Assembly: GCA_030646755.1 (NCBI GenBank)
Contig: JAUSKU010000037.1
Coordinates: forward strand, 1 to 64,000
Direction of reading: 5' to 3'
DNA from: Deltaproteobacteria bacterium
GTDB taxonomy: Bacteria; Desulfobacterota; JAENJC01
Length of the DNA stretch: 64,000 nucleotides
This document shows positions 50,189 through 59,525 of the stretch, piece by piece. The stretch's first letter is position 1. Every line of letters starts with the position of its first letter. Both the position numbers and the translations under genes were made by a program. The notes below the pieces were generated by a model. The model was given only the letters and a program-made list of their open reading frames with translations, did no database searches and was not told the DNA's origin.

Positions 50189-51178
50189 TTACAAATATCC
50201 AAATATCTTCATAAATACCGGCGTAAGCAGTATATTGGCTATTGAAGCCGGCAACAATACCTTCCAGCCAAAGGTCATCAACTGGTCGTACCTGAACCTC
50301 GGATATGTCGCCCTGACCCATATCATAAAAAATACTACAGCAAGGAGCTTTATCATAAACCAGGCCAGTGGAGGCAGAATCGGCCCACTCCATCCGCCAA
50401 GGTAAAGGGTCGTGACGATCCCTGATACGGAGATGATGTTGATATATTCACCGAGCATGAACATGGCGTATTTCATGCTGCTGTACTCAGTAAAGTAACC
50501 AGCCACCAGTTCCGACTCTCCCTCAGGAAGGTCAAACGGCGTCCTGTTCAGCTCTGCTATGGCAGCCGTAATATAAATAATGAATCCGAAGAACTGGGGG
50601 ACTATGAACCATACCCCTTTCTGGGCCTCTATGATCTTTACCATGGAGAGGGACTGCGACATCATAATGACGCCGACTAAGGCAAACCCCATGGAAAGCT
50701 CATAGCTGATCATCTGGGCTGAAGACCTGAGCCCGCCCAAAAGAGAATACTTGCTCTCGGATGACCATCCTGCAAGGACTATCCCGTAGACCCCGATGGA
50801 GGAAACCGCGAATATATAAAGGATGCCTATATTCACGTCCGCCATATATACATCTACCTGCCTGCCCATAATCGTCACAGCCGGGCCGAAGGGGATGACT
50901 GCAAGGGTCATGACGGCAGGTATCAGGGCCATGGCAGGAGCTATTACAAACACTACTTTAGAGGCCTTATCTGGTATTATGTCTTCCTTAAGAAAGAGCT
51001 TTATACCATCCGCTATGGGCTGAAGAAGTCCCCAGGGCCCGACCCTGTTCGGCCCCGGCCTTATCTGCATATAACCGAGGATCTTTCTCTCTGCCAGAGT
51101 GATATATGTCATGGTCAGCATCACTGCGCCGAAGATAACAAACATCTTTACCAGCATTATTATTATGAATTCAGTCAT
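50189..51178 (-). CDS. nuoH: NADH-quinone oxidoreductase-like subunit H
   Basis: Membrane subunit forming the quinone tunnel with NuoB and NuoD. 329 residues, eight helices. Seen: ERKILGYMQIRPGPNRVGPWGLLQPIADGIKLFLKEDIIP (about residues 30-69), AELNRTPFDLPEGESELVAGYFTEYSSMKYAMFMLGEY (about 213-250) and RATYPRFRYDQLMTFGWKVLLP near the C-terminus. Complete. Confidence 0.96.
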   Translation of the reverse strand: MTEFIIIMLVKMFVIFGAVMLTMTYITLAERKILGYMQIRPGPNRVGPWGLLQPIADGIKLFLKEDIIPDKASKVVFVIAPAMALIPAVMTLAVIPFGPAVTIMGRQVDVYMADVNIGILYIFAVSSIGVYGIVLAGWSSESKYSLLGGLRSSAQMISYELSMGFALVGVIMMSQSLSMVKIIEAQKGVWFIVPQFFGFIIYITAAIAELNRTPFDLPEGESELVAGYFTEYSSMKYAMFMLGEYINIISVSGIVTTLYLGGWSGPILPPLAWFMIKLLAVVFFMIWVRATYPRFRYDQLMTFGWKVLLPASIANILLTPVFMKIFGYL

Positions 51179-51197
51179 CTGTTTTCCTATGCCTATA

Positions 51198-51294
51198 TCC
51201 CCCTCTCCCTTGACGGGAGAGGGTTGGGGTGAGGGTGAAAGTTCGCTTTACCCCCTCCCCTTCATCCCCTCCCGCCAGGGGAGGGGAGATTTGA
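51198..51294. repeat. Inverted pair of CCCCTCCC-type palindromes between nuoD and nuoH
   Basis: CCCCCTCTCCCTTGACGGGA..GGGTGAGGGTGAAAG then CCCCCTCCCCTTCATCCCCT..GGGGAGGGGAG, abutting the nuoD stop. Confidence 0.82.
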
Positions 51295-51295
51295 G

Positions 51296-52471
51296 TTACC
51301 TATCCACCTCTCCCATCACAGGGTCAAGGGCGCCTATTATGGCAATCAGGTCGCCTATGAGTTTTCCCTCGGCCATCTTGGCAAGGGACTCAAGGTTTAC
51401 AAACGAAGGAGGCCTGAACCTGAGCCTGTACGGCTTGTTGCTTCCGTCGGAAACTATATAGAAACCGAGCTCTCCCCTCGGTGTCTCTATGCTGTGATAT
51501 ACCTCTCCAACAGGGGGCTCAAACCCTTCCGATACTATCTTGAAGTGGTGGATAAGGGCCTCCATCTCAGTCATCACCTTTTGTTTCGGGGGAAGGCATA
51601 CCTTTGGGTCGTCGGCAAGGTGTGCGCCGCCAGGAAGCCTGTCCAGGGCCTGCTGGACAATCTTCAGGGACTGCCTCATCTCCTCCATCCTCACCAGATA
51701 CCTGTCAAATACATCCCCCACCTTACCTGTAGCTATGTCAAAATCATAGGTCTCGTATCCGCAGTATGGGTTAGATTTCCTTATGTCCCAGGCAACACCG
51801 CATGCCCTTAACAGAGGCCCGCTTAACCCCAGGTCTATGGCATCCTCTTTAGATATAATTCCGACGCCCTCAGTTCTCATCCTTACTATCTTGTTGTCCT
51901 GGAATATGCGTTCATAGTCGTTCTTCATCCTCTCAGGGAATATCTTTATAAAGTCCCTGACCCGGCTTTCAAACCCTTCAGGAAGGTCGTGGCGAAGGCC
52001 GCCTATGGCAAAGTAATTTATTGTAAGCCTTGCCCCTGCACATGCCTCAAAGATGTCCAGGATCTGCTCCCTCTCCCTCATGCAGTAGAAAAAGAGGCTC
52101 ATGGCGCCTATATCCAGACCAAAGGTGCCGAGCCATATAAGGTGGCTTGCGATCCTCTGGAGCTCCGTAAGCAATACGCGGGCAACCATGGCCCTTGGGG
52201 GAACTTCCAGGCCGAGAAGCTTCTCAACGGTCATGCAATATGCAAGGTTGTTGGAGAGAGCGGCTACATAGTCCTCCCTGTCCGTCAGGGGTATGAACTG
52301 GTGATACGTAAGGTTCTCCCCGAGCTTTTCAACCCCCCTGTGGAGGTAACCTATTTCAGGTGTAAGCTTTACAACCGTCTCGCCGTCAAGCTCAAGTATG
52401 AGCCTCAGAACCCCGTGAGTGCTGGGGTGCTGGGGACCCATATTAAGTATCATATTCTTTGTTTCAGCCAT
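51296..52471 (-). CDS. nuoD: NADH-quinone oxidoreductase-like subunit D (49 kDa)
   Basis: Quinone-site subunit. NMGPQHPSTHGVLRLILELDGE at the N-terminus with the quinone-binding His, then GYLHRGVEKLGENLTYHQFIPLTDR, DIGAMSLFFYCMRERE, PLLRACGVAWDIRKSNPYCGYE, and the C-terminal GELGFYIVSDGSNKPYRLRFRPPSF. 391 residues, not fused to NuoC. No [NiFe]-site cysteine pairs, so it is a complex I and not a group 4 hydrogenase subunit. Confidence 0.96.
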   Translation of the reverse strand: MAETKNMILNMGPQHPSTHGVLRLILELDGETVVKLTPEIGYLHRGVEKLGENLTYHQFIPLTDREDYVAALSNNLAYCMTVEKLLGLEVPPRAMVARVLLTELQRIASHLIWLGTFGLDIGAMSLFFYCMREREQILDIFEACAGARLTINYFAIGGLRHDLPEGFESRVRDFIKIFPERMKNDYERIFQDNKIVRMRTEGVGIISKEDAIDLGLSGPLLRACGVAWDIRKSNPYCGYETYDFDIATGKVGDVFDRYLVRMEEMRQSLKIVQQALDRLPGGAHLADDPKVCLPPKQKVMTEMEALIHHFKIVSEGFEPPVGEVYHSIETPRGELGFYIVSDGSNKPYRLRFRPPSFVNLESLAKMAEGKLIGDLIAIIGALDPVMGEVDR

Positions 52472-52482
52472 CTATACCTCTA

Positions 52483-52935
52483 CTATCTTCCTTTCAGCGG
52501 GTAATCCTTCCTTAAAGGGTGTCCGTCCCAGTCTTCAGGCATAAGTATCCTGATCAGGTTCGGGTGGCCTTCAAAGATTATCCCGTACATGTCAAACGCC
52601 TCCCTCTCGTGCCAGTCGGCGGTGCCCCAAATCCCGACGACAGAGGAGATCTTTTCCCCTTCCCCAACCATTGCCTTAAGCCTTATCCTGTGGTGCTTGT
52701 CTATGGAGAAGAGGTGGTAAACAACCTCGAACCTCGGCTCCCTCCCCATGTAATCAACGCCGCAGAGGTCGGAAAGGAAGTCAAAGGAAAGATCAGGGTC
52801 GCTCTTTAAATATCCGCAGACCGCAACTATATCCTCTTTATTTATGATTACCGTGCTCTCGTCCCGGAATGAATAGGAATCCAGTACCGAAGCAAAAAAC
52901 CTTTTTTTCAACTTGTCGACCACCATTTCAGACAT
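52483..52935 (-). CDS. nuoC: NADH-quinone oxidoreductase-like subunit C (30 kDa)
   Basis: Peripheral-arm subunit. FLSDLCGVDYMGREPRFEVVYHLFSIDKHHRIRLK in the middle and GTADWHEREAFDMYGIIFEGHPNLIRILMPEDWDGHPLRKDYPL at the C-terminus are diagnostic. ATG 52933-52935 (MSEMVVDK) follows AAGGAAG and is preferred over a start 33 bases upstream, inside a repeat. 150 residues. 11 bp before nuoD. Confidence 0.95.
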   Translation of the reverse strand: MSEMVVDKLKKRFFASVLDSYSFRDESTVIINKEDIVAVCGYLKSDPDLSFDFLSDLCGVDYMGREPRFEVVYHLFSIDKHHRIRLKAMVGEGEKISSVVGIWGTADWHEREAFDMYGIIFEGHPNLIRILMPEDWDGHPLRKDYPLKGR

Positions 52936-52954
52936 TTCTCTTCCTTGCAACCCT

Positions 52955-53036
52955 TGACACTGATTCACATTGATTTGCTATGATTTTCACTGTGTAAATC
53001 ATAGGTCATCTGTGCATATCTGTGTCCAAATTGTCT
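52955..53036. repeat. Dispersed repeat between nuoB and nuoC
   Basis: GACACTGATTCACATTGATT..GATTTTCACTGTGTAAATC..ATATCTGTGTCC: inverted copy of the family at 1234 and 9921. No gene. Confidence 0.6.
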
Positions 53037-53531
53037 TTAAGCTTTTTTAGTTCTTAATGAATGTTCCTTGTCAATCTTCTCCTGGAGCTTCATGATCCCG
53101 TATATGAGCGCCTCCGGACATGGCGGACAACCCGGCACATAGACATCGACTGGGACTATCTCGTCCACGCCCTGGACAACCGCATATGTATCGAAGATAC
53201 CGCCCACATTGGCGCAGCTTCCCATTGATATGACATAGCGAGGCTCAGGCATCTGGTCGTATACTGCCCGCAGGGCCGGAGCCATCTTCTTACTCACAGT
53301 TCCTGCAACGATCATTAAATCAGACTGTCTCGGAGTCCCTCTGAATACCTCGGCCCCGAACCTCGATATATCGTATCTTGCCGAGACCATGGCTATCATC
53401 TCTATGGCGCAGCAGGCAAGGCCGAAGGTCATGGGCCATAGAGAAGACCGCCTTGCCCAGTTGATAACCTTCTCCGCAGAAGTAACCATGACATTGTCGC
53501 CGAGTTTGCCGAGACCTTGTTCTATTCCCAT
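53037..53531 (-). CDS. nuoB: NADH-quinone oxidoreductase-like subunit B
   Basis: Carries cluster N2, the last iron-sulfur centre before quinone. The ligands are visible: the Cys pair of [10 protein letters not shown] (about residues 38-47), GSCANVGG (about 103-110) and [10 protein letters not shown] (about 133-142). ATG 53529-53531 lies within the end of nuoA (10-bp overlap). 164 residues. Confidence 0.96.
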   Translation of the reverse strand: MGIEQGLGKLGDNVMVTSAEKVINWARRSSLWPMTFGLACCAIEMIAMVSARYDISRFGAEVFRGTPRQSDLMIVAGTVSKKMAPALRAVYDQMPEPRYVISMGSCANVGGIFDTYAVVQGVDEIVPVDVYVPGCPPCPEALIYGIMKLQEKIDKEHSLRTKKA

Positions 53532-53875
53532 TCCAGCGCCCCTTTCTTCCAGACATACGCAAGACCTATCAAGAGTATTGCAATAAATACGGCCATCTCT
53601 ATGAAGCCGAACATCCCAAGCCTTTTAAAGACCACGGCCCAAGGGATCATGAATACGCCTTCAATATCGAATATAATGAAGAGCATTGCTATGATATAAA
53701 ATTTTATCGGGAATCTCTCCCTGGTGTTTCCCACAGGAGGCATACCGCATTCATACGGGGAGAGCTTCTCCTTATATGAGTTTTTAGGTCCTATCAGATG
53801 TGATAGAAGGATGGTGCCGAAGGCAAAGGCTATTGCCAGCACAAAGAGGGCCAGTATTGGTAGGTAGTTTATCAT
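53522..53875 (-). CDS. nuoA: NADH-quinone oxidoreductase-like subunit A
   Basis: Three-helix membrane subunit, 117 residues, first gene of the operon. The conserved loop [46 protein letters not shown] (about residues 39-84) is complete. ATG 53873-53875 has GGGGGGA upstream. Preceded by a good promoter. Confidence 0.95.
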   Translation of the reverse strand: MINYLPILALFVLAIAFAFGTILLSHLIGPKNSYKEKLSPYECGMPPVGNTRERFPIKFYIIAMLFIIFDIEGVFMIPWAVVFKRLGMFGFIEMAVFIAILLIGLAYVWKKGALEWE

Positions 53876-53961
53876 GTCGAATCCCCCCGCTAAGATTAAT
53901 CTTAATCACACAAAAACCGGGAAATCGGCCTGAATCAAACCCTCGGCCAAAAAGTCCGATT

Positions 53962-53990
53962 ACCATAATTTAACTTGTGTCTTTTGTCAA
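53962..53990 (-). promoter_or_regulatory. Probable sigma70 promoter of the nuo operon
   Basis: On the minus strand TTGACA (53985-53990), 17-bp spacer, TATGGT (53962-53967). This leaves about 80 bases of leader before nuoA. Confidence 0.6.
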
Positions 53991-54168
53991 GGGGAAAAAG
54001 TTTGCCTGATTTGCTATAGGCATTGATATTCTTGCCTGCTGGCGATTGGGAACTATGGACGGTAGGGAAATAGATAAAATGATTTAAGCCTCTTGCAAAA
54101 TGTTTTAAACCACAGAGAACTCAGAGTTTTGAACAGAGCGCAAAGAGCAAACTTATTGGGTATTAAGC
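53991..54168. repeat. Region between the nuo promoter and aat
   Basis: No gene. About 54108-54150 (AACCACAGAGAACTCAGAG..GCGCAAAGAGC) looks like a degraded CACAGAG/CACAAAG-type repeat downstream of aat. Confidence 0.4.
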
Positions 54169-54822
54169 TCAGCCTTCTAAGGCCTCTTTCAACAGTTCCA
54201 GAAACTTCTTTCGCTGGACCTCTCTTGCCCCAAGGCTTATAAGGTGCTCGGTGGTAACCTGACAGTCTATAAGCTTGAAACCTTGCTCCTTCAATCTCTC
54301 GACAAGTCTCACGAATGCCACCTTCGATGCATTGCTCTCCTTGGAAAACATAGATTCACCAAAGAACACCTTCCCGATGATGATCCCGTAAAGCCCGCCC
54401 ACCAGCTCCCCCTCATGCCAGCTCTCCACAGAATGGGCGTATCCTGACTTATGAAGCCTGATGTACGCCTCTATCATCTCCTCCGTGATCCATGTCCCGC
54501 CCTGCCCTTCCCTTGGAGCCCCTGCACAGTTCCTGATGACCTGCTCAAAGGCGGTATCCATCGTTACCTTGAAAATCCCTTTGTTGATAACCTTCCTGAG
54601 GCTTTTCGACACCTTCAATTCGTCAGGGGTAAGTATCAGGCGGGGGTCGGGAGACCACCATAGGATGGGAGAGCCTTCGGAATACCATGGGAATATCCCC
54701 ATCGAGTAAGCAGTTATAAGCCTCTCCTCGCTGAGGTCTCCTCCAAAGGCAAGGAGGCCATCCTTCCTGGCAAGTTCAGGTGGAGGAAAGGTGATTTCTT
54801 CAGGCAGTTTATAGACAGGCAT
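54169..54822 (-). CDS. aat: Leucyl/phenylalanyl-tRNA-protein transferase
   Basis: Transfers Leu or Phe from tRNA to N-terminal Lys/Arg of proteins, creating N-degrons for ClpS. Seen: [20 protein letters not shown] (about residues 11-30), [26 protein letters not shown] (about 39-64), [30 protein letters not shown] (about 136-165) and [16 protein letters not shown]. 217 residues. The ATG lies 2 bp after the clpA stop, so tagging enzyme, adaptor and unfoldase form one operon. Confidence 0.96.
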   Translation of the reverse strand: MPVYKLPEEITFPPPELARKDGLLAFGGDLSEERLITAYSMGIFPWYSEGSPILWWSPDPRLILTPDELKVSKSLRKVINKGIFKVTMDTAFEQVIRNCAGAPREGQGGTWITEEMIEAYIRLHKSGYAHSVESWHEGELVGGLYGIIIGKVFFGESMFSKESNASKVAFVRLVERLKEQGFKLIDCQVTTEHLISLGAREVQRKKFLELLKEALEG

Positions 54823-54824
54823 GA

Positions 54825-57074
54825 TCAGGAATAGTCAAACCTCAATCGCCCTTCCGTAAGATCAATAAGAACCTTCCCACCCTTCTTCAATTTACCAAAA
54901 AGGACCTCATCGGAAAGGACATCCTTGATCTCCGTCTGTATGAGCCTCGAAAGGGGACGGGCGCCGAAGGCAGGGTCGTAACCTTTTTCAGCAAGCCACA
55001 TCCTGGTATCATCGGAAATCATAAGAGAGACCTTCTTACGCTTGAGTGTCTGCTGGAACTCTGATACGTATTTATTAACCACCTTCTTCATTATGTCAGG
55101 CGTCAGCGAATTAAAGAATATGATGGAATCGAGGCGGTTCCTGAACTCCGGGGTAAATAGGTCTTTTATCGCATCCATCCCCTTTGTCTGCAATTCCGAA
55201 GACCTTTCCATGAACCCAAGAAACTGTTTCCCCATATCCTTTGCACCTGCATTGGAGGTCATGATTAGTATCACGTTCCTGAAATCTGCCTTTTTCCCGG
55301 TGTTGTCAGTAAGTGTGGCGTAATCCATGACCTGCAAGAGGATGTTGAATATGTCGGGGTGTGCCTTTTCTATCTCATCCAGTAGAAGCACGCTGTAAGG
55401 GTGCTTCCTGACGGCATCGGTCAGGAGCCCGCCCTGGTCAAAACCGACATAACCGGGAGGCGCGCCTATCAGCCTTGCAACCGCATGTTTCTCCATATAC
55501 TCGCTCATGTCGAACCGGATAAACTTTACACCGAGGACTGCAGCCAGCTGTTTTGATACCTCGGTCTTGCCCACTCCGGTGGGGCCCAGGAAGAGGAAGG
55601 AGCCTACAGGCCTGTCAGGGTTACCCATCCCTGCCCTGGTCCTTTTGATGGCTGACACCAGAGAGGTAATGGCATCATCCTGCCCGAAGACGGTATTTTT
55701 CAGATCATCCCCAAGCACAGACAATTTCTTTATGTCCGATGTGGAAACGGTCTGGGGAGGGATCTTTGCTATCCTTGCCACTATCCTTTCGATCTCGGCA
55801 ATGCCTATGGTATTCCTCTTCCGGGATTCGTCCAACTTAAACACCGCCCCTGCCTCATCAATGACATCTATGGCCTTGTCAGGGAGGAACCTGTCGTTTA
55901 TATGTTTTGAAGAGAGCTCTGCCGCAGCCCTTAATGCGCCTTTTGTGTATCTTACCCCGTGGAAATCCTCATAGTGTGTCTTCAGCCCTTCGAGGATGCT
56001 GACAGTTTCATTGATATCGGGCTCATGCACCTCCACCCTCTGGAAGCGCCTTGAAAGGGCCCTGTCTTTTTCGAAATAGTTCCTGTATTCTTCATACGTG
56101 GTGGCGCCTATGCAATGCAGGCTCCCGGAGTTCAGTATGGGCTTGAGGATGTTCGATGCGTCCATGGACCCTCCGCTGGTTGCCCCGGCGCCTACTATGG
56201 TGTGTATTTCATCTATAAAAAGGATGGCCCCGGGCGTGTTCTCCAGGCTCTTGAGCGTGGACTTGAGCCTTGCCTCAAAATCACCCCTGAATCTTGTACC
56301 CGCCAGGAGGCTCCCCATGTCCAGGGAGAAGACCTTGGATTTTTTCAAGAGTTCAGGGACGAGACCCTTATGTATCTTCAGGGCAAGCCCTTCGACTATG
56401 GCCGTCTTTCCGACCCCTGGTTCTCCAACAAGGATTACGTTGTTCTTCCTCCTCCTGCAAAGTACCTGGACCGTCCTTTCCAACTCCGTCTCACGCCCGA
56501 CCAGGGGATCGATACCGCCGCCGGCTGCCTTTTCAACCAGGTCAACGGTAAAAAGCTTCAGAGGGTCGGGGGCTGCCTTACCTTTATCCTGACGATGAGA
56601 GGCTTCTTCCTCACCTTCTGAATCAGCCTTTTCAGAATCGCCGTTCTTTGTGATTCCGTGAGAAAGGTAGTTCAGGACATCCATCCTTTTTATACCTTCA
56701 GATTCGAGGATGTGGACGGCATGAGAATCATCTTCTGAAAAGACAGCGACAAGGATATCGCCTGAATCTGCCTCTGCCTTGCCTGAGGAACGGACATGGC
56801 TCAATGCCCTCTGCATCACCCTCTGGAAACCGACGGTCTGCTGAGGGTATAAATCCAAATCCTTTCGGGGCCTGGGGATATTTTTATCAAAATAATCCTC
56901 TATGTCGGCCTTCATCCTCGACACATTCCCGCCGCAGTTGACGATTATATTTACTCCGAACGCATCGTGAAGGACTGCATAAAGGATATGCTCAACGGTC
57001 AGGTATTCGTGGTGCCTGGCCTTGGCATCAACTATTGTGGCCTCGATTATCAGTTCAAGTTCTTTATTGATCAT
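54825..57074 (-). CDS. clpA: ATP-dependent Clp protease ATPase subunit ClpA
   Basis: AAA+ unfoldase that feeds ClpP. An N-terminal Clp_N domain (about residues 1-145) binds ClpS. D1 has [15 protein letters not shown] (about 217-231) and [15 protein letters not shown]2 has [16 protein letters not shown] (about 497-512) and [16 protein letters not shown]. An acidic, low-complexity linker ([22 protein letters not shown]) joins the N-domain to D1. 749 residues. Its ATG overlaps the clpS stop by 4 bp. clpP is not in the window. Confidence 0.96.
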   Translation of the reverse strand: MINKELELIIEATIVDAKARHHEYLTVEHILYAVLHDAFGVNIIVNCGGNVSRMKADIEDYFDKNIPRPRKDLDLYPQQTVGFQRVMQRALSHVRSSGKAEADSGDILVAVFSEDDSHAVHILESEGIKRMDVLNYLSHGITKNGDSEKADSEGEEEASHRQDKGKAAPDPLKLFTVDLVEKAAGGGIDPLVGRETELERTVQVLCRRRKNNVILVGEPGVGKTAIVEGLALKIHKGLVPELLKKSKVFSLDMGSLLAGTRFRGDFEARLKSTLKSLENTPGAILFIDEIHTIVGAGATSGGSMDASNILKPILNSGSLHCIGATTYEEYRNYFEKDRALSRRFQRVEVHEPDINETVSILEGLKTHYEDFHGVRYTKGALRAAAELSSKHINDRFLPDKAIDVIDEAGAVFKLDESRKRNTIGIAEIERIVARIAKIPPQTVSTSDIKKLSVLGDDLKNTVFGQDDAITSLVSAIKRTRAGMGNPDRPVGSFLFLGPTGVGKTEVSKQLAAVLGVKFIRFDMSEYMEKHAVARLIGAPPGYVGFDQGGLLTDAVRKHPYSVLLLDEIEKAHPDIFNILLQVMDYATLTDNTGKKADFRNVILIMTSNAGAKDMGKQFLGFMERSSELQTKGMDAIKDLFTPEFRNRLDSIIFFNSLTPDIMKKVVNKYVSEFQQTLKRKKVSLMISDDTRMWLAEKGYDPAFGARPLSRLIQTEIKDVLSDEVLFGKLKKGGKVLIDLTEGRLRFDYS

Positions 57075-57382
57075 GCCTTCTCCATCTCACATCTAAGCGG
57101 GAATTCATGTTCCTGTGCAAGCCTGTGCACATTATCCACCTTTGTCTCTGCAATATCCCTTGTATATATACCCGCAAGCCCTTTACCTCTCTTGTGGACA
57201 TGCAGCATTATCTGGGTGGCCTCAACAGGTGATTTGTGAAAGACCTTCTCGAGTACATAAACTACAAAATCCATGGTTGTATAGTCGTCATTCAAAAGAA
57301 GGACGCTGTAATAAGGCGGCTTCCTGGTCTTCTGTTCAGCCTTTTCCTGTATTTCCTGAATTGTCTTATGCTTGCTACCCAT
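57071..57382 (-). CDS. clpS: ClpS, N-recognin adaptor of ClpA
   Basis: Recognises N-degrons and delivers them to ClpA. YSVLLLNDDYTTMDFVVYVLEKVF (about residues 25-48) has the family's LxNDDxTxMxFV motif, followed by THKRGKG-like VHKRGKGLAGIYTRDIAETKV. 103 residues. ATG 57380-57382 has no ribosome site and lies 8 bases after a TATAAT. Confidence 0.96.
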   Translation of the reverse strand: MGSKHKTIQEIQEKAEQKTRKPPYYSVLLLNDDYTTMDFVVYVLEKVFHKSPVEATQIMLHVHKRGKGLAGIYTRDIAETKVDNVHRLAQEHEFPLRCEMEKA

Positions 57383-57390
57383 GTGTTAAT

Positions 57391-57396
57391 ATTATA
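57391..57396 (-). promoter_or_regulatory. Probable clpS-clpA-aat promoter (-10), leaderless layout
   Basis: On the minus strand a perfect TATAAT ends 8 bases before the clpS ATG. The -35 region (about 57414-57419, TTCCTT) is poor. Confidence 0.45.
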
Positions 57397-57471
57397 CTAA
57401 CAAAACGACTGAAAGGAAATAGGCTTAATTGAGGCGGGTGCGCGACAAAAATGTTGGTACATTCAATAGTA

Positions 57472-57586
57472 ACCTCCCCTCCCCTTGCGGGAGGGGATTG
57501 AGGGGAGGGGGAACTAAATTGTAACACCTTGATATTACAGTCCAATTCACCCACCCCCTAACCCCCTCCCGTCAAGGGAGGGGGGA
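57472..57586. repeat. Inverted pair of CCCCTCCC-type palindromes between clpS and rsmE
   Basis: CTCCCCTCCCCTTGCGGGAG..GGATTGAGGGGAGGGG, about 45 bases of spacer, then TTCACCCACCCCCTAACCCC..GTCAAGGGAGGGGGG. It occupies most of the 309-bp gap between two divergent promoters. No gene is seen in the gap. Confidence 0.85.
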
Positions 57587-57652
57587 TATAATAGCTTCAA
57601 AATGGAGACTACCAACAAATTTGTCGCAGACCCAATTGAGGCATAACTCCGG

Positions 57653-57680
57653 TTGACACTTTAATGACAACGGATATAAT
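57653..57680 (+). promoter_or_regulatory. Strong sigma70 promoter of rsmE, leaderless layout
   Basis: Consensus TTGACA (57653-57658), 16-bp spacer, consensus TATAAT (57675-57680), then 11 bases to ATG 57692. The predicted RNA start leaves about 4-5 leader bases, and no ribosome site exists. Confidence 0.65.
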
Positions 57681-57691
57681 GCCTCTCAATC

Positions 57692-58405
57692 ATGAATCTA
57701 ATTCTACTTTTTCAGGACGACTTTAAGGATAGGAAAAGGGTCTGCCTGCAAGGCCGCCGTCTTGAGCATGTGCTGAATGTGCATCGCGCATCGGCGGGAG
57801 ACAAGCTTTGTGTCGGCCTGCTGAACGGAAGGATAGGGATAGGGACAGGGACAGTGACCCGTCTCGATAATCAGATGCTGGAGATGGACGTTGCCTTCGA
57901 CAGAGATCCTCCTGCTCCTCTTGAACTGACCCTGATGCTGGCCCTGCCTCGCCCGATAGTCCTGAAAAGGGTCCTCCTGTCAATTAGTTCCATGGGAGTA
58001 AAGCGCATATTCCTGATCAACTCCAGGCGTGTTGAAAAGAGCTACTGGAATAGTCCGGCCCTTGAAGAAGAAAAGATCAGGGAGCAGCTGGTCCTTGGCC
58101 TTGAGCAGGCTCGGGACACCGTTCTTCCTGATGTATGGCTCCGGCCAAAATTTAAACCCTTCGTTGAAGACGAGCTTCCCGGCCTTATCAAAGGGACTAT
58201 GCCCATAGTTGCCCATCCCGATGCCATAGAGCCTTGCCCCCGTCATGCAGGTTGTGCCGTGACCCTGGCAATAGGACCTGAAGGCGGCTTTATCCCTTAT
58301 GAGGTGGAAATGCTTGAGGCCTGCGGTTTCAAGGCCGTTCACCTCGGAGAGCGGATATTACGCGTGGAAACAGCTGTGCCGGTCCTTCTTTCCAGGCTCT
58401 TCTAA
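57692..58405 (+). CDS. rsmE: 16S rRNA (uracil-1498-N3)-methyltransferase RsmE
   Basis: SPOUT-class methylase of the small ribosomal subunit. N-terminal PUA-like part with RRLEHVLNVHRASAGDKL (about residues 23-40). The SPOUT domain has LALPRPIVLKRVLLSISSMGVKRIFLINSRRVEKSYWNSP and the knot AIGPEGGFIPYEVEMLEACGFKAVHLGERILRVETA (about 190-225). 237 residues, complete. Confidence 0.93.
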   Translation: MNLILLFQDDFKDRKRVCLQGRRLEHVLNVHRASAGDKLCVGLLNGRIGIGTGTVTRLDNQMLEMDVAFDRDPPAPLELTLMLALPRPIVLKRVLLSISSMGVKRIFLINSRRVEKSYWNSPALEEEKIREQLVLGLEQARDTVLPDVWLRPKFKPFVEDELPGLIKGTMPIVAHPDAIEPCPRHAGCAVTLAIGPEGGFIPYEVEMLEACGFKAVHLGERILRVETAVPVLLSRLF

Positions 58406-58828
58406 ACCAGCATGTCGGGCCTTCGACACCCTTCGCACCGATGAAAATTTTAAATTCCAGCCCCATCCCCTCGCTTCCCATTGCAATGCTTCGCGCAATG
58501 GGAGCCCAGCCAATTGCAATGGGTCGGGAGATTTTCACGGTAAAATTAAGGCTCTCTGTGCTTACATTGGCTAAAAGTCGAGGCGGTGATATAATTTTGC
58601 AGGTAGAGGAGATAGAATAAATCAGGAGACATGAAAGATGTCTTAGGTTGGACCCTATTTTCTAAAGGCAGGATTTTCTCCCCTCGCCTTCAGGGATTTA
58701 TACTCACGGAGCACAAGTACCCGGATGAGTAGCAGTGTCAGGGTGGGGTTGGCAAATCCTGTGACAAATGACATTTAGTTAATCCGTTTCAAAATCTCAA
58801 AAAAGGTTTGCGTCCCCTTTATTTTCCT
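58406..58828. other. Gap after rsmE with one short ORF
   Basis: Contains a small hairpin CCCATTGCAATGCTTCGCGC-AATGGG (about 58478-58502). It also has a 33-codon ORF at 58631-58732 (+), with AGGAG before its ATG and encoding MKDVLGWTLFSKG..., which is too short to judge. No repeat of the main families and no RNA gene recognised. Confidence 0.35.
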
Positions 58829-59023
58829 TTACGCAGACATGACGAACTGTTCAATGGAGTCAACCTTCCTGATAAGCTCTTCAGGACTCTTATGAGTCTT
58901 GATATCTTTTTTTAGTTCCTCTAAGCGATACTCGATATCAAGCTTAACTTTTTCCTCCAGAAACGAGTGTTTAAACTCCTCGGAAGCAAGCTGCTTTTTA
59001 AGGTACTTTTCTGCAATGTTCAT
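58829..59023 (-). CDS. Putative antitoxin of a RelE-type pair
   Basis: 64 residues, highly charged and helical (MNIAEKYLKKQLASEEFKHSF...), probably a coiled-coil or helix-turn-helix antitoxin. It follows the toxin gene with a 4-bp overlap (ATGA). The family cannot be named from sequence alone. The order toxin-antitoxin and the tight overlap are the main support. Confidence 0.65.
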   Translation of the reverse strand: MNIAEKYLKKQLASEEFKHSFLEEKVKLDIEYRLEELKKDIKTHKSPEELIRKVDSIEQFVMSA

Positions 59024-59370
59024 TTTTCACCTCTCCAAGATTCTCTTATGGCCTTTGCCTTCTCAATCTCGATTTTAGGGGTCTTCTGTTCCTTCTTCAC
59101 AAAACCGTGTGTAAAGATGATTTGTCTCTCAGCTTCATAAAAATAAAAGCTTCTCGAAATCCTATTCTCAAAGCTTACCCTTAGTTCAAATATCCCATCT
59201 TCCAGATGTTTGGATAGATTCTCTTTCGGATGTATCGCGTTGTTTTTTAACTCCACGAGCTTTTCGAGATATGCGAATATTTTAGCACGTTCCTTGGCAG
59301 ACAGGCTATCCAAAAACTCTATCATCGGGACCTTGCCGTTAACCTCGGCAAAGTCATAAGTATATTTCAT
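59020..59370 (-). CDS. RelE/HigB-like toxin (phage Gp49-like family)
   Basis: 116 residues. FLDSLSAKERAKIFAYLEKL (about 19-38), HLEDGIFELRVSFENRISRSFYFYEAERQIIFTHGFVKKEQKTP (about 56-99) matches the Gp49/HigB-like RelE fold with the conserved E-L-R and R-x-x-Y/F positions and the FxKKxxxTP basic segment. Expected mRNA interferase. A weak ribosome site (GGGTG) precedes ATG 59368-59370. Confidence 0.85.
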   Translation of the reverse strand: MKYTYDFAEVNGKVPMIEFLDSLSAKERAKIFAYLEKLVELKNNAIHPKENLSKHLEDGIFELRVSFENRISRSFYFYEAERQIIFTHGFVKKEQKTPKIEIEKAKAIRESWRGEK

Positions 59371-59525
59371 TTAACACCCTACTGTGTAGCTTTCTCAAAA
59401 TCTGGCCGGCCATGAACAACCGTCCCAATTATTCCAATTATTCACGGATGGCGTTGCGGGCTGGCGCTTTTAAAGAGAGTCGTTGTCCTATTTCAAATTC
59501 AGTTGTTTTTTCACCTTCTCTTCAT

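Noticed and set aside
51296..52471. Group 4 [NiFe] hydrogenase large subunit instead of NuoD
   Set aside because: The N- and C-terminal CxxC metal-ligand pairs are missing, and all antiporter and NuoA/J/K subunits of complex I are present.
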